Of a DNA stretch of 64,000 nucleotides, positions 35,200-46,393 are shown in pieces; within the stretch, counting starts at the first letter, position 1, and every line of letters starts with the position of its first letter. Below the pieces are notes generated by a model. The model saw only the letters and a list, made by a program, of their open reading frames with translations, did not search any database and was not told the DNA's origin. Source of the stretch: Prostheceraeus crozeri. Taxonomy: Eukaryota; Platyhelminthes; Polycladida; Euryleptidae. The translations under genes were made by a program, and so were the position numbers. The stretch spans positions 62,001 through 126,000 of the forward strand of contig CAJQUW010005574.1 in NCBI GenBank assembly GCA_907163375.1. Reading direction: 5' to 3'.

Positions 35200-35827
35200 T
35201 ACTCGTTCATCTGGTACCAGTGGCAATTGGTTAGCTTTCCAGCTACCTTAGACCCCCCTGGCTCCCGGTCTAAAGTCTGGTCATTTATGTTATTATCGCA
35301 TACAAAAGACACTCGGAAATGATGGGGAGTTCGGGGTGGCGCGTGCGTGGTACGCGCGCGTCATTACTGATACCGCAGCAGGCTGCAAGTATATAGTTAT
35401 GCACGGACCATAAGAAAGAGCGTGCGTCCTCCATTTCACATTTTGTGCTTTGTTCGTTACTCCGTGAAATCGCACACTTGCTACTTACTGCTCCCTACTG
35501 TGTCTCAAACTGACTGATTTTCCATTTATCGTTACCGGAAGTACAACCACGCCGATTATTCTGCTACTCTGCACATTGATACATTAACAATTCCAACTCC
35601 ACAAAAAAGGTAAGCAAAAACTTTTTCCTCCTTCTGATACAAGTACGGCATCGATTCTACTAAATATATAGTCATCAAGCTATCCTTAATTTATATTTTA
35701 CGTCCGTACAATAAGAGATGTCTTCATATTTATATTCTTAAATATCGTTTTTAATCCTACTTAAATTTAATTTATTTAAACTTTTGAACTCAAAATATGT
35801 TACTCTACCATACACTACTTAGATTAC

Positions 35828-36325
35828 TTGGATTTATTTAAATCCAAACCACTGCTAACTCGTAAGTCTCTTAGCGGAAAATTGCTTGATGAGGCAGAGC
35901 AACGTTGTGAAGACGCACTTCTCAAAATTCTGGAAGGAAAATTTGTAGTTCTTTCACAGGACGGCTGGAGTGGTATTCATAATGAGCCTGTGATCGCAGC
36001 AAGCATTCACTGCGATGGGAAAATGTATCCACTGGATTTTGAAGCAACCGGTTCAAGCACAAAAACAACGGAATTTTGTGCTGACTTAGCTAAACGTTCC
36101 ATTGAGAAAGTAGAAACAAAGTATAAATGCACCGTTGTCGGATTCGTATCCGACAGTGAAGCGAAGATGGTGAAACTTCGAAAGCAGCTCTCCGAATGGC
36201 GTGACCTGATGGTTTACGGATGTAGTGCTCACGCTCTCAATCGTATGTGGTACATACGCTCAAGTATTGGGCATATGTATCGAAAGTTACTACCGAACAA
36301 ACTTTTAAAGAATTTGCAAACATGA
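35828..36325 (+). pseudogene. hAT transposase, catalytic N-part (unit 2)
   Basis: Near-identical to 11300-11797, with a handful of amino-acid differences (for example GKFVV for GNFVV, NEPV for NAPV). It carries the QDGWS and SDSEAKM acidic motifs and the CSAH motif, and is cut at the same place. Confidence 0.85.
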
Positions 36326-36528
36326 TGTATAAAATCTGTCTTCTTCCTCCATCTTCGGCCGGCATCGAGCGAATATTTTCTACTGCCGGCCTGATTCAAT
36401 CTAAATTACGAAATAGACTCTCTGTCACGAAGGTTGGCCGTCTGGTGACGGTCTCAAGACTTCTAAGATCTATTGATGAAGACGATGATGAAGCTGTAGA
36501 ACTGGAAGAGACTCTAGAAGATGTATAA
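36247..36528 (+). pseudogene. hAT transposase, C-terminal piece (unit 2)
   Basis: From about 36328 it encodes LPPSSAGIERIFSTAGLI and the acidic tail, out of phase with the catalytic piece exactly as in unit 1. Confidence 0.85.
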
Positions 36529-37837
36529 ACATTGTTTTGTATCAATTGTTAGATTTTTGTACCTCGAGGTCGTTTCGTCAAGCTATGCGTCCCTATTTTG
36601 AATGTTGAGTTAGTTTTAGTATCGATACTATACATACAACAATCCAAAGTAATTGATTGTTCAAAATAGCCTTAGATAGAGGATGACGGGTCTAGTCATA
36701 TTATCCGACAAAAGATACTCTCATCAATATTCATTATTAAAGAAGATAGTTCGTATCAGAAAATAGGACTGAATCCTTCAATTTCTGTACCAATCTGGTC
36801 AAACATTTCTAACAGCCAGTTTCTTTGGATGTAAATGTAAAGTATTTCAGTGGAGTATACTAATTATAAATTTCCTTTTGTTTGATGTGATGAGAGAAGT
36901 CATTTTTATTGCTAAATATAATGTATTAGGACGAGGTCTTTCGACCACACCAAACGACCATCCTCAGGTAATCCAAAAAAAATAAAATGTATCGAAATTA
37001 TGATATGAAAGTTCGACGAAACGATCTGCGTATTATTTAGCTTTAGTATCAGTAATACTGCTAACAGTTGGGCCTATATTTTTGTCTAGGCCTATATTTC
37101 TTATTTTTTGAATACCGGTATAACAAACAGATATTTGGTGATCGATGTTTAGATGACTCATTAGATCTTCCCCATTTTGACCATATTTTTATATAAAGTT
37201 CAATTTATAGACCTCTACACATGTGTTTTCTCTCTGATAATGCAATAATAGAAAAAACTTATAAATTTTAGATAACAGCCAATCTTGTGTAAAGTATTCG
37301 TAAATGTAGGTGAGAGAATAATTTCATATGATTCCTTATTTAGATAGCCTGTAATTATCTGAATATTTGGTACGGCTAAAATACAGTAGCCTATACTAAG
37401 TACTCACCGATATTTTCTCATGATATTGTATCTTTATCATGGTTTACATTACACTGATGTGTGCAATGTAGTTTGATTTTTCAATAAAATGATAATTATA
37501 TAATAAGAGATTACCTCTTAATTTCAAGAAAATCGAAATAACTAGATTAAACCCGAAAAAACCCGGTATAAAAAACCCGCCCGGATATAACCCGATAAAA
37601 CCCCGTGTGGTTTTTTTTGCCGACCAACCCTGATGTCAATCTCTATTGACGGCCACCATTGCATGCAATGACTGGAATAGGATTACGTCTGCTGTAGACT
37701 AACCCACACGCAAATGAATCTATCTCTGGATGCGAGACATTTGAACACATTTCTTCATTTTGTTGCGCAAGCTTCAAGATTGGGTTCTCAGTTTACTTTA
37801 TAACGATTCACTATTGTTCTCGACTCATAAAGTGATC

Positions 37838-38845
37838 ATTATTATTATGTTTATATAAAGCAGTAACATACATAAATATCAAAGCAAATTTTAGTAATGA
37901 AAATGAGACATGTTGTGAGAGTTTGCCTAATAAGATGAAGTGTACAGATCGGTTTTTGGTATAAAAATTTACATGGCATCATTGTAAAGATCTCTATATT
38001 GGTCAAACCTCGCGTCCTTTTAAGCATCGTTATAATGAACACAAGCGTGCTGTAGATAAAGGTAATGTTGATTCGAGTGCTATGGCAGAACATTGTCTGA
38101 AATGTAGATCAAAACGTTTGACTGGTTTTGACCTTGAAATTCGGGATAAGTGCAAAGATGCATTGGACACTAGACTGACTGAAGCTCGTTACATTAAACA
38201 GTTGATTCCAAAAATCAATCGAAGAAAAGAGTTGACGGTATTTTAAACATCTCTCAACCGATAACATTGTATATAAGCAGCCCACATGAGCGGCCAGATC
38301 AGTTGGTTTTAGCGAATTACCCCCTGAGGAAGAGCGAACGCTCGAAACGCGTAGGGGTTGTACATATCTTTTAATTAACTATTTTAATCTGGTCAATAAA
38401 TTTCAAGGAGAGACGAAATCTGTTTTTAGCATCAACTCAAGCCGCTGATTTATTTCAGTGTTTCAGTTTAGTCCGCGAAGCTGATGTGAAATAAAGATCG
38501 CTTTTGGTATTAAACGCTTAGTCCGCGACAACCAAAGGTTGAGAAACACTGTTCTATGTCAACGTTGCTACATCTTAAGAACAATCAACTTACTGAGATA
38601 TGCGACAGCTGTAGATTCCGGCCGCAAGGCGATCTGTTGAAAATTATTTCATCAAAATGCTTTTGTACATTAAAGAGAAATGAAAATGACAAACTGCCCG
38701 GGTGTCTTCCATTTGTCAACCGCTGAAAGTTGACATCGCTGAGGTACTGTTGTCCACGACGTAGTATTGCTGTCAATGTCCATGTCAGTGTGGTACAATT
38801 ATCTTCCACCTTTCCGGCACCACTTCATAATGCAGTACTATGTGA
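37838..38845 (+). mobile_element. PLE fragment, shortened copy
   Basis: Corresponds to about 13320-14850 of unit 1 but lacks the linker part of the coding region. The GIY-YIG region, the hammerhead-like motif (38319-38358) and the mini-MITE (38456-38551) are kept. It is a broken fossil. Confidence 0.75.
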
Positions 38846-38927
38846 GTATGATATAATAATATTATTTATATAATAATATATAATTATAATATATAATATA
38901 TAATTATTTTTAATATTATGAATCATT
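38846..38927. repeat. AT-only filler at a duplication junction
   Basis: About 80 bp made almost only of A and T (runs of TATAATATA type) between two PLE-bearing copies. It matches neither side and is not present at the unit 1/unit 2 junction. Confidence 0.7.
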
Positions 38928-40405
38928 ATTATTATGTTTATATAAAGCAGTAACATACATAAATATCAAAGCAAATTTTAGTAATGAAAATGAGACAAAG
39001 TGCTGTTTTTCCGATCAAGATACATAATATACTAGGAATGCTCAGTTGGTTGAGAGTCGCTCTTCTGTACCGTTGCTTTGTCTGACCACAGAAATCCGAC
39101 CTTTCGCTTTGTTTAAGTTTGTGAAACTATAATGGACAGCAGCCGTTGTTTTTGGACACCGCGCAGCGATAGTTACGTGCCTAACCATATCAAAAACAAT
39201 TACGTAAATAATAGCATCAACTACGTAAAGAGAAGATGTAGCAACGAAGATGATTGCAAGGTAGCTTTTAATAAACTTGAAACTAAATTAAGTAAAAATG
39301 GATTTTCAATTAAACGAAAACATAAGTCGTAAAAGATGCAAGGAAATACGTAAAAACAGTACGTATTTGAAACTCGGATTTGTTAGCGATAAAACTGATC
39401 GTGATATCCGCAAATTAATTAAAAAATACGAGTTACCGATAAATCTTGTTAGCTCCCCTAATAAAACTTTATATAATGCCTTGAAATTCAAACAAAAAGT
39501 AGAAAAACACGAAAGTTGCCTTGTTTGTGAGAGTTTGCCTAATAAGATGAAGTGTACAGATCGGTTTTTGGTATAAAAATTTACATGGCATCATTGTAAA
39601 GATCTCTATATTGGTCAAACCTCGCGTCCTTTTAAGCATCGTTATAATGAACACAAGCGTGCTGTAGATAAAGGTAATGTTGATTCGAGTGCTATGGCAG
39701 AACATTGTCTGAAATGTAGATCAAAACGTTTGACTGGTTTTGACCTTGAAATTCGTGATAAGTGCAAAGATGCATTGGACACTAGACTGACTGAAGCTCG
39801 TTACATTAAACAGTTGATTCCAAAAATCAATCGAAGAAAAGAGTTGACGGTATTTTAAACATCTCTCAACCGATAACATTGTATATAAGCAGCCCACATG
39901 AGCGGCCAGATCAGTTGGTTTTAGCGAATTACCCCCTGAGGAAGAGCGAACGCTCGAAATGCGTAGGGGTTGTACATATCTTTTAATTAACTATTTTAAT
40001 CTGGTCAATAAATTTCAAGGAGAGACGAAATCTGTTTTTAGCATCAACTCAAGCCGCTGTTTTATTTCAGTGTTTCAGTTTAGTCCGCGAAGCTGATGTG
40101 AAATAAAGATCGCTTTTGGTATTAAACGCTTAGTCCGCGACAACCAAAGGTTGAGAAACACTGTTCTATGTCAACGTTGCTACATCTTAAGAACAATCAA
40201 CTTACTGAGATATGCGACAGCTGTAGATTTCGGCCGCAAGGCGATCTGTTGAAAATTATTTCATCAAAATGCTTTTGTACCTTAAAGAGAAATGAAAATG
40301 ACAAACTGCCCGGATGTCTTCCATTTGTCAACCGCTGAAAGTTGACATCGCTGAGGTACTGTTGTCCACGACGTAGTATTGCTGTCAATGTCCATGTCAG
40401 TGTGG
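38928..40405 (+). mobile_element. PLE fragment, second copy at the end of unit 2
   Basis: Includes the linker region starting MDSSRCFWTPRSDSYVPN (39132), the GIY-YIG region (CKDLYIGQTS) and the terminus near 39858. The hammerhead-like motif is at 39931-39970 and the mini-MITE at 40068-40163. It is a broken fossil with a few breaks and no RT region. Confidence 0.75.
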
Positions 40406-40782
40406 TACAATTATCTTCCACCTTTCTGGCACCACTTCATAATGCAGTACTATGTGAGAAAATGGTGGGAATATTTCAATAAAATCCTGAAATCTTTTCA
40501 ATTCAGCAGCCTGGTTTTATATTCCTCTTCCGGAAGAAATCATATTTCAGATCACTTAGGATTGCAACAAGAGTACATTTCTTAACAACAATTTCTATTT
40601 ATCAGCATAAAATCCTCGTCAACATTGAATAGAAAATTGATAGTGAATTTTCCATCACAGCCTACGCTTAATGACGAACACTGATAATTTGATGTTTGAA
40701 CTATTTCACGGCATTCGGTAATTCACTCTCATAAAGCAAGAAGAATACCATATTTCCTTGAATAAGAGACGCGTCTCTTATT

Positions 40783-41410
40783 AAGCCCCAACCCCGTGCT
40801 TGGAGTAATGATCAAATCTTTCCACAGCAGGGTTCTTAAAGTTTAATGCCGATCTACAAATCTGATGTTGGATCCATTCTGGAATATGGGAACATCGTGT
40901 GGTCACCCAATACCAAATTGGCAGGATTTCAAATCGAGAGGGTGCAGAAACGTTTCAACAGGGTTTTTCCTAAGTTGCATCAGCTTGGGTACAAAGAATA
41001 TTTGGAAGCATTATCATCATATTCTTTATCAACGTTATCGTCTTATTTTCCTCTTTAAAGTACTCAATAATCCGGGAGACTTTTTCATCAAGATCCCACC
41101 GTGGGAATCCAGTTAAAATACTAATGTCAATGCACCATCACCAATACAGATCCATGTTTTTCACTGACGACACCGTTCGCCACTGGAATCAACTTGCAGC
41201 ACACGATGTGTCCACGGGATCTGTTGTCATGTTCAAGTCAAGGTTGGCAGAACATTTCAGGCGCTTGGACATATGGTAAGTGTGAACACCTTCATGCATA
41301 CTTTGTAAACTGTTCACTCAAGTTTGACGCTTTATCCCTTCATGGGCTTGATATTTGTCAGTTTTCTGTTGTTGTAGCTTTATTTTTCATGATTTAGTTG
41401 TTGGTTCTTA
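40783..41410 (+). mobile_element. LINE ORF2 3' fragment (unit 3)
   Basis: Same fragment as in units 1 and 2, with SDVGSILEYGNIVWSPN and GFQIERVQKRFNRVFPK. The second frame around 41060 gives NPGDFFIKIPPWES. Confidence 0.75.
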
Positions 41411-42905
41411 TTAAATATAACATTAATATTATTATCATCAATGAACCGAGGAATTACACGGCCAATTCAATAGTCTGCAGAATATCAAGGAACTCAAGTA
41501 CATTGACTGTCTTACATAGCTCATCAGAATGTCGTGTAAATAAGAAAACTCTTCAATCATTATAAAATCAATTCATAAATTTCTTTATCGTTTGCCCTGA
41601 ATTGACGCATATCACATTTTTGACGATAAATTACATGGAAATTGACACTGAATAAGAAAAGAATTAGAACCAATCCAACCGATAATTATAAATTCCTTAA
41701 GCTACATCAGGGTGTCGTTAAAATATATATTCTGGAGGCGAAATAGAATGAATTTTCAGGGAAATATAGGCGTATCTTTGACAAATATTTCTATATGGAA
41801 GAGACAATGTACAAGTTCGAACGACAGCCTCCACAAAATAAAATTGCACTCTGACATGAGTGAGCAAGAATAAATCCAGATGAAAACCGCTCTTCAATAC
41901 ATAGTCCTTTATATATTTGAAATTTAGTAAAAGCGATGATATCGTGATACAACGAAATACAGTAACTAAATTAAGCGCATCAAATCTCATTCCGCCCCAG
42001 AGCACGGTTGGGTCTAATCTTGGGCTTGGGTACCCCCAAGATTGGACCCAAGTGTGGCTATTTCTCTTATGAAGTGGAACAACAATTTCCAGAACATGTT
42101 AAGAATTTTGATTGAGATTTAAAAGTGCATGAAGATATTTTGAATCATACCTTATTGTACATATTGCTATTCAATTAATATGTACCTAATATTCATATTA
42201 ATTGCTATTTATTACATGAATTTGTTATTGCGGAATTGAGGCCATATTAATAATCAGCTAAAAGTTTTAATTATCGGCATAGGTTATCTCTGGGCTTAAT
42301 ATCATCAACCCTGTTTACGTCTACAGCCTAATAATTCTGTCTAACCCAATATGCATTACATCTAGTTTAATGGATTAAATTCACAAAGAAGGCACAGGTA
42401 ATCAGAGCATAGTTTACAAAGCTAATTAAACAAACTATCAGATAGACATTTACGGTAGGTCTATATCAAAGTTGATGATAGCAGTTTTATCATAGAAAGA
42501 CCAATCGTGTGGTTGAAGTAGGTTACATATTTACATGTACATACATGTAAGCTTACATGTAGATGACTTGCGATGACATGATGTGGATATATACTTAGGC
42601 AGAATTTTTCAAAGAAAACCGCAAATGATCATTTATGGTCTATTTCTTTACTCTTGGATTCTCACTCTTGGGGTACCCAAGCTCTTGGGTCGAGACACAA
42701 ACATCCCGTATATATAACATAGATATCATATCTTGTACCTACAGGATGATTTGAAAGCATGTAAAAACACATAATTTGCATTTAAGTTATAGGAACAAAA
42801 TGCACCACGTTGAACCTTTACGCTAAGTCCAAACCGTTGACCCTTCAGGGTTAAGAGATGAAAACGCAAAGATAGCACAGCAGGATATCCTTGCAACCGA
42901 AATCT

Positions 42906-43712
42906 TCACTGTTTACTCCACTGGATGGTAAACACGTGGACTAAAACGGTGTAAGAATCCATCTGAGGTAATTTTTCTACAACTTTCTCCACAAATCCTT
43001 CTTTCGTTAAGTTAGCAAATGATGCATAGAAGCCCTTGATATCTTCCATCGACAATTTCAAAGGAATGATCTTCTCTTCTCGAGTTGCATCAAGTGGAGC
43101 TCTCAAATCACGATATGACGTCGCCGAAAGCTGTACAACGCGCTCTACGAAATCATTCAATAAATAACCTTGCATTGATTGGAAAAAGTAATCTCGGTAA
43201 TATTCGTCGTCGTGTTCTATCCCACGAAAAAAATAACTCGCAATCACAAGAACTCCTTTTGATTTCAGACATTTCTTGAATTCCTCATAGAAATCATTAT
43301 TATTATTGAATGTGTTAAAGAAATGCGCCGCCGTTCCAACTGTGATCAAATCCACACTTTCCAAAGGACAGACTTTTGTCAAGTTCTCAGCCATTCCAAC
43401 CACATATTCGATGTTTGGACGACCATTAACTTCCTTGGCGAGATCTATTTGAGCTTCCAAAATATCCACGGCGATCAGACGTTCACAATATTTCGACAAT
43501 CTTACACTAAGTTGTCCACTTCCACAACCAACGTCTACGATCAAAGGAATCTTTGACTGCCCTGGTACCCACTCAGGATGCTGCTGACGATAATAATTCA
43601 GTATCATGACCACCGCAGTTTCTTCATATTTCTGGAGATATTTCTTTGTGCATGTGTAGTAGGCCCTCGCAGATGCTTCGTCACCCCAAAGTTGGAAAGA
43701 TTTACTTGCCAT
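42906..43712 (-). CDS. SAM-dependent methyltransferase, copy 3 (intact)
   Basis: A 268-codon intact frame with the same motifs as copy 2 (VDVGCGSGQLS at 59-69, GMAENL at 106-111). Differences include the N-terminus MASKSFQLWGDEASARAYY, where copies 1 and 2 have MANKSLLVWGDEASARTYY, and a Ser-to-Leu change right after the conserved acidic residue (IAVDILEAQ). The upstream TATA-like box of copies 1 and 2 reads ATTTTTTAAT here (43781-43790). The protein looks functional, but expression may differ. Substrate unknown. Confidence 0.9.
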   Translation of the reverse strand: MASKSFQLWGDEASARAYYTCTKKYLQKYEETAVVMILNYYRQQHPEWVPGQSKIPLIVDVGCGSGQLSVRLSKYCERLIAVDILEAQIDLAKEVNGRPNIEYVVGMAENLTKVCPLESVDLITVGTAAHFFNTFNNNNDFYEEFKKCLKSKGVLVIASYFFRGIEHDDEYYRDYFFQSMQGYLLNDFVERVVQLSATSYRDLRAPLDATREEKIIPLKLSMEDIKGFYASFANLTKEGFVEKVVEKLPQMDSYTVLVHVFTIQWSKQ

Positions 43713-43999
43713 TTTTGATGATTCAAATGACGACTTGCTAAGAAGCAGTAGAATGAATAGACAGGTGTGTACTGATGTACATTTTTTAATGATATACGTG
43801 AATGAACACCAATTCGTCCTATTCGCTGTTTGAACGTTTTTCGTTTAGCCAACTGATAAGAGAATATGCTGATGTAGACGTCAAAACAACTGGCAGATAA
43901 TTCATCACTTCAGGTAATCATTCAAAGGTTAATTTATTAGAACCTGGACTTCATGACATCTCAGCGAGTGCACTAAACATTGAAGGTAAGAGCTACAAC

Positions 44000-44958
44000 C
44001 ACAGAATTATATTGTTCAAGCGTATCAGCTTGCTAGAAGTGCAAAACGATGGCACATGCAGGAACTTACTAAGTGGGCAAAGAGAGCATTTTAATACCTT
44101 GCAGAGATAGGAAAAATTGTCGTGCGTCGCTTGCGGATTCCTGTGAATTCCTTCAAAATCCTCCCCTCCCCACGATTCCTTCACATTCGAAGAATTCACA
44201 GCACTGCACAAAAGTTTCCTCGATAATCTTTCGCCCTCCGATCATTATCAAAAAAGTTAGCAGGCGAAAGAAAAAACGTTCACAAACTTCTCTGTAGAGC
44301 TTGACATCGACTGTGTCTCGTCGCTGTGTGATCCGGTTGATAACAGTCACTGAAGCTTCGAACCACAGAATTAGATAGGTCGTCTCTTCTTCCGTTTGAC
44401 TAGAAGGGAAGCATTGCAACATGCAACGTAAATGAAATGGTACAATCTCCTGACTAAATACCATAGCAATCGAACAATGAGCAGCCAGTTCAACATTAAA
44501 CACGCCAAATTGTGCAAAGTTTCAGTGACTGTTATCAACTGGATCACACAGCAAAGACACAGTCGATGTCAAGTTCTACAGAGAAGTTTGTGAACGTTTT
44601 TTCATGCGCCTGCTAACTTTTTTTAAATTGATCGGAGGGCCCAACATTAGCGAGAAAACTTTTGCGCAATAATCTGAATTCTTCGAAGGAAGGTATTAAA
44701 AGTTTCTTTTTGCCCACTTATTAAGTTCCTGCATGTGCCATCTGTTTGAATCAGTTTGCACTTCTAGCAAAGTGATACGATTAAACAATCTAATTCCGTG
44801 CTTCGAACAGTTTGTCGTGTTTAATGTTGAACTAGCTGTTCATTGTTTGATTGCTATGGTATTTAGTCAGCAGATTGTGCCATTTCATTATCGATACATG
44901 TTCCAATGCTTCCTTTCTATAGTAAAACAGAAGAAGAGACGACCTGTCTAATTCTGTG
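44000..44958. mobile_element. compound inverted-repeat element (unit 3 copy)
   Basis: Ends CACAGAATTA(T) and TCTAATTCTGTG, with GCTACAAC (43992-43999) and GCTCCAAC (44959-44966) as the flanking duplication. The A-B-A'-B' layout is kept but about 90 bp shorter, from a deletion in A' near 44690. Confidence 0.75.
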
Positions 44959-46393
44959 GCTCCAACAGTAAGCAATGGATTGCTTCTCAGATGCAAGAAT
45001 ATATCATGAACTAAATGACAATGTCAACTAGTCATCTCTAGACCGAAACACGCAGGCACCGCAATTTATCACTGCGAGTGAACTTGAACATTGACAGCAT
45101 ATTATACGTGCACAGTTAGTAAATTTAGATCGTGAAGAGTTGGGCGGTGTGAATAAAGTTTCCATCTGCGGATCTGAAGAATATATCGCTAAGAAAAATT
45201 GAGTTAAAGATACATACATTTCACTTGACAGGTCTGCCTGCAATCTGACTGTTGAAGTTCGTTGGTTCTCTGATCACAGCTACTTCTGAAATGCGTGCGC
45301 TTGGCCAATCACACAAGCCAAAGATCACAGAAATTGGTAACAATAGAACCTCTAGAAATGAACTTAAGCTTTGCGCAATGCATAAAAGTGGCACATAAAT
45401 CGCAGGCATCTTCACTTAGATACACTTGTCAACGTCTTCATCATTGGGTTAGAATCAGTCACATGTGCAATTCTAAGCTTTTCATTGGTGGTTGATGCCC
45501 CAACTTAGTTCCCCCGGATGTGCCGCGACCTTCAGTCAATATCCATTCTAGTCAACTTCAGATAAACAATCTATTTCTATGCCAAAGTGAGACAAACATC
45601 TATGTCAATCTCTATTGCCGGCCACCATTGCATGCAATGACTGGAATAGGATTATGTCCGCTGTAGACTAACCCACACGCAAATGAATCTATCTCTGGAT
45701 GCGAGACATTTGAACACATTTCTTCATTTTCTTGCGCAAGCTTCAAGATTGGGTTCTCAGTTTACTTTATAACGATTCACTATTGTTCTCGACTCTCTTG
45801 CAAAATTATAAAGTGATTATTATTATTATGATTATATAAATCAGTAACATAAATAAATATCAAAGCAAATTTTAGTAATGAAAATGAGACAAAAGTGCTG
45901 TTTTTCCGATCAAGATACATAATATGCTACGAATGCTCAGTTGGTTGAGAGTCGCTCTTCTGTACCTTGGCTTTGTCAGACCACAGAAATCCGACCTTTC
46001 GCTTTGTTTAAGTTTGTGAAACTATAATGGACAGCAGCCGTTGTTTTATTTCAGTGTTTCAGTTTAGTCCGCGAAGCTGATGTGAAATAAAGATCGTTTT
46101 TGGTATTAAACACTTAGTCCGCGACAAGCAAAGGTTGAGAAACACTGTTCTATGTCAACGTTGCTACATCTTAAGAACAATCAACTTACTCAGATATGCG
46201 ACAGTTGTTGATTACGGCCGCAAGGCGATCTGTTGACAATTATTTCATCAAAATGCTTTTGTACATTATTAAAGAGAAATGAGAATGACAAACTGCCCGG
46301 GTGCCTTCCATTTGTCAACCGCTGAAAGTTGACATCGCTGAGGTACTGTTGTCCACGACGTAGTATTGCTGTCAATGTCCATGTCAGTGTGGT

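Larger units (their letters stand above)
30154..35272. mobile_element. TIR transposon of unassigned superfamily with paired repeat arrays and one gene
   Basis: Ends TAGAGCGGGAGCCAGG and TAGACCGGGAGCCAGG (reverse complement of the right end). The flanking 3-bp duplication AAG (30151-30153 and 35273-35275) is confirmed by the empty site CACAAGTCTGG in unit 1. Each side has a roughly 147-bp outer TIR followed by an array of about 149-bp repeats, in mirror orientation. The motif TAGCTGGAARSCTAACC starts at 30181, 30322, 30471, 30620, 30769 and 30916, with a partial copy at 31058, and appears inverted at 32982, 33124, 33271, 33419, 33567, 33717 and 35229. One minus-strand gene (31289-32863) lies between the arrays. 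The right end holds two later insertions (33824-34730 and 34740-35199). No DDE motif is recognised. Confidence 0.85.
29400..37632 (+). mobile_element. hAT transposon (unit 2 copy) carrying a 5.1-kb insertion
   Basis: Same hAT element as at 9990-13105, with CAGGGTTGGTC ends and ATGTCAAT at 29392-29399 and 37633-37640. A different TIR element is inserted at 30154-35272. The rest is collinear with the unit 1 copy, including the hairpin (about 29679-29863). Confidence 0.9.
14811..40405 (+). repeat. tandem segmental duplication, unit 2 (expanded by insertions)
   Basis: Collinear with unit 1 but interrupted by a LINE (20181-23231), a Tc1-like element with a nested LINE (23344-28623), and a TIR element inside its hAT copy (30154-35272). 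Its tail (37838-40405) holds two successive PLE-bearing copies separated by an AT-rich filler, showing a secondary partial duplication. Confidence 0.85.
40406..46393 (+). repeat. tandem segmental duplication, unit 3
   Basis: About 6 kb, the shortest unit. It lacks the hAT element (empty site 45602-45609), the TA-flanked TIR element (empty site 42153-42154) and most of the PLE fragment. It ends in the shared CATGTCAGTGTG, where a tRNA-derived SINE begins. Confidence 0.85.

Noticed and set aside
30154-35272. LTR retroelement or Polinton interpretation of the repeat-flanked gene
   Set aside because: The repeats are inverted rather than direct, and no RT, integrase, polymerase or capsid feature is visible. 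A TIR transposon fits better.
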